Positions 46,896-57,870 of a DNA stretch of 64,000 nt are shown piece after piece (position 1 is the stretch's first letter; each line of letters starts with the position of its first letter). Under the pieces are notes generated by a model, which was not told the origin of the DNA, did no database searches, and worked only from the letters and a program-made list of their open reading frames with translations. The DNA comes from Chaetorhynchus papuensis (Eukaryota > Chordata > Aves > Passeriformes > Rhipiduridae). The stretch spans positions 124,001 to 188,000 of the forward strand of contig VWYX01001269.1 of assembly GCA_013396525.1 (NCBI GenBank), in the 5' to 3' direction. The position numbers were made by a program, and so were the translations under genes.

Positions 46896-49800
46896 CCAAC
46901 GATCAGGATAACAGGCAATTTATCGAGGCTGGCTTCAAAGCTGTTTAACTGTGAGGAAATTGAGAAGAACTTAGGTCTGCAGGCTACTGGCAGAAGGGAT
47001 TACCCAATAAAAAGACATTGTCTTTTGTTGTTTACCAGTTTTCTGCCATTACATAGGAGACATCTGAAATATTTTAGAAATTATTTCGGGTGTGGATTAA
47101 ATGGGTGTCCTCTTCTGGTGCTAGCTGAAATAACTTGGCTTTCCCCATTGCATTTACCTCTTGGTCTTCTTATCCTCCCAGTAGAAAATCATATCCCCAC
47201 AAAAAACCGAGATGTTTTTCACTGTCTTCCAGCACTGGCAAATGAACTGCCACACAAGCAAAAACCCTAACAAAAAACCAGAGCCAGATTCAGCAAAAGA
47301 TTCCACAGAAAGCCGAACTGTGTGAAAGCACTTGCTTGGCTCCATTTTACAACAGACATAAAGTTGTCCATCTTGGCAAAACTGAATTCATGAGAAATCC
47401 AGACCATGCTTGGGAAGGAACATTCCATGGAAATAAAAAGGGACTTCCCTCGTCAGAAAGCAATTTTGGCCTGGGGACTGCTTGACTGAAAACTGCAAAC
47501 CTGAGCAAATCTGGTGGAATAAAGTTTGTATAAACAGGAAGGCAGAAGGGAAATGCACAAAAACATGTTGCATCCTAGGTCAGCAATTTTTGTGAGCTGG
47601 GATGAAGCTGGCTTCATACCCTATATGCCTGTTATACATGATCCATGGAGGGAGCAAATGTGCTGCATCCCTGACTGAGGCTTTTGTTTTACTTTTGCAG
47701 AAGCAACAGCTGCCCAATCTGCCAACCCTGCTGCTATGTGATTCAACCCCTGGGGACTCATGAAAATGGTAAAAAACTCAAAACAGCATGCCCTAGACTG
47801 CTTTGTGAAGAAGCCACTGCTTGTGGGACCGAGTGCAGGATCACAAACCAGGGGCCCTACCCTTTAGTGCATGGCAAATCACACAGCTGATCCTACCACA
47901 ACTGGCTAAAAATTTGCACTTCTCTTTCCCTCCCCCTTTTTTGATACCACTCAGTTCCTCTGTTTGTCTGGTGTTAACAAAAACAAGACCCCAGGTCATG
48001 TGAGGAACCAAGTCCTTAATGTAATGGGAATGATAGATAAAATCCTGGGGATAAAATCAGCCAAATGAACAAAGGACAAAGCAGATACTTTTGTTTCAGT
48101 AAAAAATAGCAATTATTCTTTTGTTTCTTAACCACACATTTATATAGCTCCTTTTTCTTTCTTTCCTTTTTAATTTTTTTTTTTATTTAAAATGAGCTTG
48201 CATGCTCGTGGTTATTGCTTTGCCAGTAATGTCTGGTTCTGCCTGATAACATCAAGCTTTGTAAAACAATGTAGTATTGTCTACAATCCCTGCTATTATA
48301 GTAAGTTAACAGTTACTGTAAACAGAAGGGCTCTTCGTAGAGAAGATGAACCAAAGATATATTTTGAATTAAGCACAAAGAAAACACTCCAGCTGGCAAA
48401 CATTGCAGGAATAGTTCATTCTTTCAAAAAAATTGCATTGAGTTTGCACTGCCAATAGTATACACAGAGTCATTGTTTCAGTCTCAGCAAGAGGGTTATT
48501 TATACACTTTGAATGTGTACTGCTTTCTCTTAAACTTCACAAAAGTAACCCATTAAAAATCATACCAAAAGCAAGAGGGCTTGTCCTAATGTTTGAGGTT
48601 CGTTTTCTCTGGTGGGTGCCACTCAAGCTCATTTTAAACAGGTCTGGAGGACAGAGGGGAATATTAGGTCACACAGTCAGATCTATTGTATATCATAGTC
48701 CATAAAATTTATTCCAGCTACTTCTGTATGGAGCCCAGTGGCTGACATCTGGCTAAAGTGTGTGCCTGGAAGGTTTGCAGCCTTGAATCTATCACTTTCT
48801 GATGTAGCTGGTTCCAGCAGAAATCAACCTCACTATTAAACATTTGTATTGTACTTCCATTTGATTTTCTTTGGCTTTGATTTCCATGCTTAAGTTCCCA
48901 TTGTGCTTTTCTCTGATCCTTTAAAAAGCCCTTTAATAACTGTTATTTCTTTACCATTCAAGAACCCTGAACCATCTGAATGCCGTATATTTTTGGTTCA
49001 TTGGTACTTCTGAATAAAGCCAGGCGAGGGAAAGCAGAGAAGCAGTTTTGACTGGAATCTAACTAAATTTTATTTGCCCTGTTGGGGATTCTTTTTTTAA
49101 AAAAAAAGTTATTTCAGTTTAAATGGGAACATCTTGCTGTTCAACTTTGTTGTTTCTACTTGAAAAAACTTTCAGCAACTTTCAAGTTTTGCAAAAGGTA
49201 TCCATCCAGAAACACCTGCCCAAAATGACCTCCAAAACCCAGAAGGAAGTTCAGTAAAATTCATGTTAATTTTTTACCTTATTCAGTCCTCATTTTTTTG
49301 CTAGAATGCTTCCATAAACTTATTTTAATCAGCATTTACATGTGATAAGCATTGCAATTTTTGGCATTATTTAGTATTATGGTGACTTCCCCAAAGTGTA
49401 CCTGCTACAAAACCTCTGCTGTTATTCTTAACTGAATATATTTGATGTGGAACATAAAATAGCCATTACCATTATATAGGAACATTAGCTGTTCTTACTG
49501 TTTTGCCAAAACTAGATGCCTTTTCAGTGGATCAGGAAGGGTTTCATGTGTATGTTACCCTGTGTTTCTCGAACTAGGATTGTTTCAAGGTTAACAGCTT
49601 GTCTTCAATCCAAAATGTTGACTAGGCAGCAGATATTACAAAAATACACACACATTTGACTATATAGGAATGCCTGTCTTCTCTGTGTATTCTCACACAG
49701 TACCTATGCATCAATAACTAGGCAGAAAAATATAAGATGAAATTTGCTATTAATTATCTCTAAAAAATGGCTCCCTGTGATATGCAGACAAGACAAAATC

Positions 49801-50429
49801 AAGAAAATATTTATGTTCTGGAAGATGTCAATTTTCCATGCTTCTGATCCGATTTTCATACACGTTGCATAAACCACTATGAATGTTCATCTTTGGCTTC
49901 CCATTCTTGCTTTCAATTAGGAGCTAAGTCTAACTTGCATCATGGGAGTATTAAAGGGCAAAATAGCCTCTAAAATGCTATCGATGACATCTATGCAATT
50001 TTAATGGAAATATAAAGAGCAATTGCCATCTTTTCTGCCCTCATTACGCAAATTATGATATTTTCAGCTCCACTGAGCTGTTAGCATGCCTTGCTATTGG
50101 CGTTGCATCCAGCATTTGCATCCTTTCCCTTATGAAGGTGATGATGACACATGACTAGTGAAACTTTCATTTTAGCCTGCATCAGCACATTGCAATCAAT
50201 ATAGTATTATGCCTTCTGTGATCCTAATAATTTTACTACTGAACTTAATTGGCAATCAACAAAATTAGAATGATCACTAGTCAGTAGGGATGCTCATACA
50301 CTCTAAAGTATTTGCTTTAGAATTAGTGAAAAAGTAGGAAACCTGCCAAGAGTTTTCTGTCTGGCAAGTCCTTGGAGGCTTATGAAACTTCCCAGACTTC
50401 TCATTTTTCAAGGAAAAAAAAAAGGCAGT
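46896..50429. other. Unique sequence, candidate exon and conserved element
   Basis: A splice-acceptor-like run at 47680-47700 precedes a 68-nt interval that ends at a gtaaaa donor-like site (see findings). T-rich sequence lies at 48150-48188. 49900-50280 is AT-rich, repeat-free, with several TAATT words, and is a candidate conserved non-coding element. No repeat recognised. Confidence 0.45.
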
Positions 50430-53400
50430 TTTGAAAAGTTTAAAAGGACTGCAGGCTTTACGGAGCTTTGTGATAACTTTTAGAGGGCTCAATTTCCTAC
50501 TGGGTAAAGTGACACAGACAACTTTCCAGGCAACTTCCCTAGGCCAGGTAAAAGCGTTCACTGCACCGACCTCAGCTCTGCCATCCTCTGACGTACAACT
50601 GGCCGAGTTCCCTCGTGCTTCTTTAGAGATGGGCCCACCAGACTTACCTGCCTGTGTTCCTCAGGGGAGACAGGCTTTCCCACCTGATGGTGGCATTAAG
50701 CAAACCAAATGTTTTACCAGACTGGAGAATATATTCAATGGTGAAGGGAATTTTAATGATGATGTTACATTACATTCCTTAATTATGGTCTTTTTTCATA
50801 TAATCCCTTTTGTGTATGGAAGTAAAACTGCTGAACAATGGAAAATGCTGGTTTAAGAAGGAGAATAGGTATGTCTGTGAAAACAAACAGATCAATTTAA
50901 AATGTAGGAGAAGATTACTTGCAAGCCTCATGCTCTTTAATGTATCTACACAGTTTATGAGTTTAATCGGGTTAGTAATAAAAAAAAGATACCAATGAAA
51001 CAGAATTCCCAAAACTCAGATGTACATTTTGGCTTTATTTAGCAGGTTACATATAACATCAGCTGTTTGCTTTTTTCCAGCAAAATGAAGCACCTGAATA
51101 CACTCTAACTTCTACCAGCCCTTGAATTAATAAATGTTTTGCTTATAGTCTTATGAAAAAGACGATACTTATGAAGTGGATGCAGGAATCTCTAAACCTG
51201 GAAAATTCCAAGACCTCACAGCTGCCAAAGAGAGCTTGAGAAGATGAAACAGCTGAATGAAAAGATTTCAGCAACAGAAAGGGAAATCGGAACAAATTTA
51301 CTTCCATCCCACCCCAAATAATCTCACTGAGAGAACTGTAGTAGTTTGTTTGGCTTTCTGGAATACTGGATGGCAGCAGTACAATGCAGGACTAGGAAAT
51401 GCCTCTCTGCTCCTGCATCTGCATAGGGCCAGCAAGTGAGCAGGCAAGCCAACATTTCTTCTATCTCTCACTCTGACTGAAACAGGAATCTGGCATGGCA
51501 AATTGAAGTCCCATTGAAACAGAGCCACTATGAAAATACAGAGGAAATCCAGTCTCAGACTAGTTCTGCCGCTGCAGAGCTTTCACTTTTTACGTAAGAC
51601 TTTATATAAAGGGTTTTTACCTTATAAATAGACAGGAAGAGGCACAAGGGAGACACAAGAGCAGCTTAGTTATTCCTAAATAGTTCCTCTTCCTCTTCTT
51701 TGTTTTCCTGATGCCCTCCCCTGATACCAGGCTGTCAGTAACACTCAGGCTTTGCTCTGCAGTCAGATATGCTGTGCAGCACTGCAGTGCATGAAGGCTT
51801 TTGAATTAGTGCCTGAGTCGAGAGGTGACCCAGGAGCAAGTCGTTCAAGTCTAATCTCCCTTCCTTGCAAGGTACTAGTCCTTCTGGACAAATTGCTTTC
51901 ACAGCCCAAAAGTAATTTTGTCAATTAAGAGCTAATTTTCCCCCTACTAAAGTCTTTAAAGTCTATCACATGTGGTCCATTATGGCCTGCTAAGTATGAT
52001 GGCAAAACTAGCAAAGTCATTATCCACACAGCAGTGGAAGCTGCGTGGAAGGGCACTGCAAAGCAGCCTCCAGTGACCGTGTCTTCTGTGCCCAGAGTTC
52101 CAGTGGGATGGGGCAAATCCCTCAGGAACAGGTCGCAAGTCTGTGTACCTTTCAGATCCCATAAATGCAGCTGCTTTTCTTCTCCTGTTGTTAACCAGTA
52201 AGAAATTGCTGTACTGAAGATAAATGCACCCGGTAAAACTATTTAGATAGCAGAGGTTGATAATTTACTAGAACAGATTCTTTGAAAAAGACAGAAAAAA
52301 TCAATAAGGATATCACTGGTGTATTGATTAGCAGATGGGTATTCATATTACCAGAGATACAAAGTAATTTAAGCAAAGGAGTGAGAATTGAAATGGATTG
52401 GTATCATTAGTTAAGGTGGATAGAACGATGCAAGAAGTAAAATGAATTTTGAGCCCTTTAAAGGAAGCAGCTATGAATGTTCTAATTTCAAAGTAGAAAT
52501 AAATGGGAATTAAAAAAAAAAAGTTTAGTAAGTCTGCTTAAAATTGCTTCAGGTTCCTGGCACAGAATTACTAAAGTGACAAGAGAACACAGAGTGGAGG
52601 CCTCAGGAAAAAATTGTCTTACGGTGACTGCAACCAGTATCAGAGTGCCCCAAACAGGCTGGGACTGCTGCTCTGGTGAGCCCCAGCTGGGATCCCCTGA
52701 GCAGGAGATGGGCTGAGAAGCCAGAGGAGGTGAAGATGGGAAGAGCAAACAGCAGGTAGCTGGTCCGACCTGAGTGGGGTCCGTGCTGCAGATGCTGGGT
52801 GCTGCATCCCTGCTGTGAGAAACTTTGCTTCCGCTGGTGAAGGAATCCACAAACCTCCACTTTAAAAAGGAAAAACTCTGAAACCCCCTCTCTGGGGGTT
52901 ACCCTGTAGAAATATGACAACCTAGTAAACAGAGCTCTGATGAAATATGGTCCACATCTGTAGTCATTTTATAGCTGACCAAATGTGCAGCCTGGAGTTT
53001 GTATTTGCTAGAGCTAAGATAATAACAGGCCTGAGAGCTCCCAGCAGTTGTTTGCTTTGATTTGCAGAATGTTTGTTACACCACATTATAATCAAAAATT
53101 GGGTATATCCGCTGGTAAAAATCTCATGAGTTACAAAAACAAAGCTTCTGCCAATATTGCTTTATATTAAAAAAAAGGGGGGAGATATTTTATGAGATAG
53201 TGAGGGTTTTGTTTTGTTGGGTTTTTTGGTGTTTTTGCGGCTGAAACATCCAATGTCCTGTTCTAGGACTCGTTAAAAAAAAAAAAATTAGGCAATAATC
53301 TACAATATGCTTATCACTGTTATCTGTGATTCAGATCACTTAAAAATTTATCAAGAATGTATGTATTGCTTCCAGAAGTTAAATGAAAGTAATGTTGCAT

Positions 53401-54139
53401 GAAGTAAGGAGGAAAAGAGTCCATTCCACTGTGTAGGTTGATCAGAGGATCAAGGTATGAGCTGAAAGAGTCAGGGACTTAGAAATGGGCAATGGGAGAT
53501 TTACTTGCCTAGCTATCCATCTGTTCCAAAAGCAGCACTGACTCAGCTGGCAATGTGCTCACCCTGGTTTGTTTTAAAGAGGGTTTAGAAGTTGCCAAAG
53601 TGCAGGCATATTTTTAATTCAATTATGACTAGAGGGGGAGGCTGCAAATCTGATGGTGAAATGTAGGTAGAAGAGGCCTCAACAGGAGTTAGTATAAGAA
53701 ACATGCAAAAACAGCAGAATAAGGAGCTGTGAGTCCAAGAAAATAGTCAAGATCCTTGTTTTGTGTGTTTAAAAGAAGCAAAACCAACAAATGATAAATA
53801 GAAAGCAATAAGGTTAAACCGTTATACTAGATTATGAGGGTAATTCTTCCCCTGAGGAAGAAGGAAAACACCCTGGTAAAAGCCAAAATCAAGGGTAAAA
53901 GAAGGGTATACAATAAAGGATGCTTGTAAAGAAAATAGCAATTAAAAATTTTTAAAAAGATCTCAAACAGAAAAGCTCTGGTTTTGTTTTGGTTTGTTTT
54001 TCTTTTCTTCTTTTTAGAATGCAATATACTAGAAGCAACAAGGCAAGTAAGGGTTCAGAAAAAGCAGGAAGCAGAAAAATAAGATAGAGAAAGGTCTCAA
54101 AGAAAATCTGTTATTTCACGAAAAAGCTCAGAAGTAAGG
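50430..54139. other. Unique sequence, no gene recognised
   Basis: The 141-codon frame at 50431-50856 and the 120-codon minus frame at 52488-52850 show no domain. 52560-52900 is GC-richer. A run of 13 A is at 53275-53287 and G/T-rich sequence at 53200-53240. 53820-53940 could be the upstream part of the ancient CR1 that is clearer after 54140, but the match is too weak to call. Confidence 0.45.
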
Positions 54140-54530
54140 TACAAAGTGAAAGCTGAAGTACTGAGTGCCTGCTTTTTTTCAGGCTGCAGGAAGGAGATTA
54201 GTCTTCACCAGACACTGAAAAAAAGTAAATAGGGAAATGGGGCAACACAGGCCAGAGCAGGGTAAAGAGCAAATTAAAGAGTGTTTAGACCGTACAGATG
54301 TGTTTGAGTCAGCAGTGCCTGATGAAATCCATGTCAGTGTACTTAAGGAACAAAGCAGCTGACAAAGATCTGAGATCCCACACAGACCAGGGGAGGTATG
54401 GGAGGACATAGTCTGAAAAGAAGGAAAAGGACAGGAATTCTAGGGCAATCAGTCTAAATTTTTTTACCCAAGAGAACTGTCACCGAAACCCAATGCTTTT
54501 ACAGACACCTATAGAGTAACGAGGCACAAA
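54140..54530 (+). mobile_element. Ancient CR1 LINE, ORF2 (start of RT domain)
   Basis: The clearest block is tgtttgagtcagcagtgcct (54300-54319) followed by gatgaaatccatgtcagtgt and acttaaggaacaaagcagct, which corresponds to the ORF2 'GPDGIHPRVLKELA' region at the start of the CR1 RT. Before it, gcctgctttttttcag (54167-54182) and ttagtcttcaccagac fit 'ctttgcttcagtcttcaccag', and gagcaaattaaagagtgttt fits 'gaacaagttaaaaattactt'. After it, gggcaatcagtctaaa (54444-54459) and acacctatagagtaacgagg fit later blocks. Frame is lost. It may extend to about 55100 but I cannot support that. Confidence 0.6.
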
Positions 54531-57500
54531 CATGAAGTTACCTACAGTTCACTTCAAACTGCAGGGCACATCACACTAAGAGCTGCAGGAGGTCTCTGCT
54601 GCTTAACATTTAACATTTTCTCTTTAAGAACTTTCTGCTCCAACAGAGAATGTGTATCTGAGCTACCTGAGAAAAAGCAGGCTCGGGAGCATTGTCAGGA
54701 TCCAAATTCAGCTCATTCTTGATGAATCCGGGGATGGGTGGTCTGGAATATTTCAGATTGAATTGAATGAAGAAGGTGCAAAAAGCTATGCTGCTTGAGG
54801 AGAAATCAAATGCTCAAAATGTGGAATAACAAGCTGGGAACAACCTAGCAGGGAAACAAAAAAATCAAAAAAACCTGTGGGACTTACAGGATATCAGAAC
54901 ATATCCCAGAATGGAGAGGAATTCCAACCAGCCCACAATCTTGTTAATGCCTCGCTAACATTTAATTATGCAGCATGTATGTAAGAAGGAGATTGAAAAC
55001 GTAGGCCAAGGCAGTACTACTGTGAAGAGACAGAAGACTCCGTGCCACATGAATGTGGAGAAATGGTACAGAGCTTTGTTGAAGAGACCTCTCAAGGGTG
55101 TCTAGAAGCACATCTCAGCTGGGTGTAGCAGCTTCTTCAGCCACTGTTCAATCAATTCAGTAAGCGCACATAGTCTCTTCCACGACAGAACAAGAAAATT
55201 AATTTAAGCCATTGCATTGGAAGTACTTCTGCATTGGAAACATTTTCTGAAAGGTCTAAAGAGCATAAACCACTGGCTTCAGGCAGCAAGCAGGTCAGAT
55301 CCTGCAGCATGGGTATTTCTCACAGTCTGCTGTGACACTGTACTGCATATCCATATAGTCAGACTTGGTGTCCACTAGGAGGTCTCTGAAAAGAAGATGC
55401 TGAAATTGTGTTATGTTAATACCCAGGATGAAGACCTCAGTCCCCTAACCAAGTACACATTACCTGAGGTTCAGCTAGAAGGGCATGTGCAGGAAAAGAA
55501 AAACCTAAGCATCTTAGTCTGAGAGGTGCAGAAGTGCCACTTGCAGGACCCCCAAAACAGCTGTTCTGCTCTGCTGCCTGCTTTAGGGACCTGAGATGAT
55601 CTGCAGGGTCTGTTGCAGGTTGTGCACCACCTCTCAGCAAGTACATAACAAATCAGAGAATAAGGAGGAGAGAAACAAGTATGAAAAGGCAATTGGAGGA
55701 TTGAAGTTTTGAGGAAAATAAAGATGTTTGGGAAAGCAATTACACCATTTTCTTTCTATGCTCAAAATGCTTTAAAAAAGACAATGGAGATCCGTTGTTC
55801 TGGCAATAAAGGATAGGGCATAATTTTGCAGCAAGGTCTGTTGAAGGTGATACACGAGTAAGGTCACCAAAGCCATAGGATGACATCTCTTGACAGTTCC
55901 CTGAAGAACAAATGACACAGAGGACTTTGCTCTCATTAACGAGAGCTTCTCCCACCCTGTGAACCCTTGCTCAGATCAATGCCTACGTACAGTTAACTGA
56001 AGGGCTTCAAATATTTGTCCATCCACCCCATCTGTGTGTCAGTCCATAGAGGGGCAGAGCGGGAGGAAGAGGGCAGGCAGGGATTTCTGAGTGACTGACA
56101 GGAAGGGAGAAGAGGAGAGTAGAGCTTGGTGGTGAGACAGTCATCAGTGATACAGATGCCTCTTTCTCAGGTGGTCATAGAATCACTGTCACTTAGTCTG
56201 TTTCCTTCACTCCATATTTTTCCTAATTCACATTTCCACCTCCTTTATCTTTTTCCTCTCTGTTTCCCATAACCTTTTCTTTCTTGCCTTACCATCCATT
56301 TTTTTCCACTTTTTCCTTTTTTTCCTTTTTTTTTTTTTTGGCTTCCCAGAATGAGACCCTACAGTTCCAAGTCCCATTTTGATTGTCTAGTTGTGGTGGA
56401 TTTTCTCTCCTGCGGCTCTGTTCTGTAGCTGGGCTCTGCACACATTTTCACTGCAGAGCTCTTTTGGCAAGGAAAACAGGGATTCCTCTGAATTGTTCAG
56501 CACTAGGCAAGACCAGGCTAAGGAGAAGCATGATGCTGAAAGGGAGAACAATGGGAAAATATTCCTTAACATGTAATATACCTGATTCAAGCAGGAAACT
56601 TGGCAGACCTGACCAAGGAAAAGCAGGACCAGACTGCCCAACATCTGCTCAGAATTACCTATGGGCTAACAATCAAGAGGTGCTAACACCCAGCACAGAC
56701 CCTTTATTTCTTTTCAGCAAGAAACCAGTTCAAACCCTTTCAAGGGCACCCTTGGTGCTGTGTCTTCCCACCAAGGCAAGCAACAAGTCACTAATGGGAT
56801 CACCTTCTTGGAGGTCTGATGAATGCATTGATGTGACTATTTTAGAAACTTCAGCCTGAAGGGGGGATTTAAAGAAAGAAAAAAGTCATTTGAAAAGTGG
56901 TGTGGCATCCACTGGGTCTCAGGAAAAAAAAAAGGAAAATGAGGAATAGGTACTATTAACAATGAAAGAAATCAGATACGCTATTACAGAACAGTTCAAA
57001 TGGTCAGATAAAAGGCTGATTATATGGTCTCTTAGAATGAGCCACCATGTAGTTTTGATCATTACCAGCCACTTTCTGTCACAGCAGATAATTCCTACTT
57101 GCAAGACGTGAGCAGAATTCTTGGTGACAAACATATCTGCTTTCCAGACTTCAATTTCCATCTTCAAGTGGCCTGTTTTCAGATATTGCATGTCATTTCA
57201 CAAAGGGCTTGGACACAAGGAAGTCAGTCAGTTAGATGCCTAGAGTCTGAAACTGCTCCCTGCAACTCCAATACTTTCTTATAGCCAGACAGACAGAGCC
57301 TCACAAGGAACTGCAGCTTGTTTTACTGAGGGGTGGCTGTCCTGCACACAGCAACAAGGCAATCCATTCTTTTTTTGCAGGTACAAAAGTGATTGATGAC
57401 TCAAAGGAGAGCTGGAGAAACACCCTTATGCCTTAAAATGCATAATCTGTGGTGATCTCTGCATGCTGACCATAAGCATTCACTTTGTTCTCTCACATTT

Positions 57501-57616
57501 AACAGGTGCATAAACAAGTAGCAGAAAACTGAAACAAGACACAGTTATTAAGAAAATTCCTTGGATATAGGATTAGAAGAAAGCTTATTGAAAATAAGCA
57601 TTACTTTTATTTTCAG
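54531..57616. other. Unique sequence, no gene recognised
   Basis: The first 500 bp may be a continuation of the ancient CR1. 56210-56349 is strongly pyrimidine-rich, with a 14-nt T run at 56326-56339 and an acceptor-like gcttcccag ending at 56349; a 158-codon frame follows (56383-56859) without recognised domain. A-rich patches are at 56875-56940. Confidence 0.45.
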
Positions 57617-57870
57617 CCTAAAATGAGACAGGGGAGATTGAGATTAGATATTAGAAATGTTTTTTCACTGTTAGGGTGGTCAGGCACTGGAATAGGTTGC
57701 CCAGGGAGATGGTGGAATCACCATCCCTGGAGGCGTTTAAGAGGCATCTGGATCTGCTGCTGGGTGATGTGGTTTAGTGTTTTAGGGGTTGCAGTGGTAG
57801 TGCTGGATTGAAGGTCTGACTTGATAATCTTAAAGGTGTTTTCCAACCTTGATGATTCTATGGTTCTATG
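57617..57870 (+). mobile_element. CR1 LINE, 3' end (second subfamily)
   Basis: 5'-truncated CR1: gggagattgagattagatat, gtcaggcactggaatagg, ttgcccagggagatggtgga, atcaccatccctggaggcgt, ttaagaggcatctggatctg, tgatgtggtttagtgtttta, ggattgaaggtctgacttga and taatcttaaaggtgttttcc, ending gattctatggttctatg. The 'gatgtggtttagtg' and 'gatcttaaaggt.ttttcc' words group it with the copy at 23.1 kb. The 62-codon frame at 57623-57811 is a relic of untranslated sequence. Confidence 0.93.

Noticed and set aside
51800..51870. Possible second MIR (gtgacccaggagcaagtcgt)
   Set aside because: Only one block resembles the family; flanking blocks are absent.
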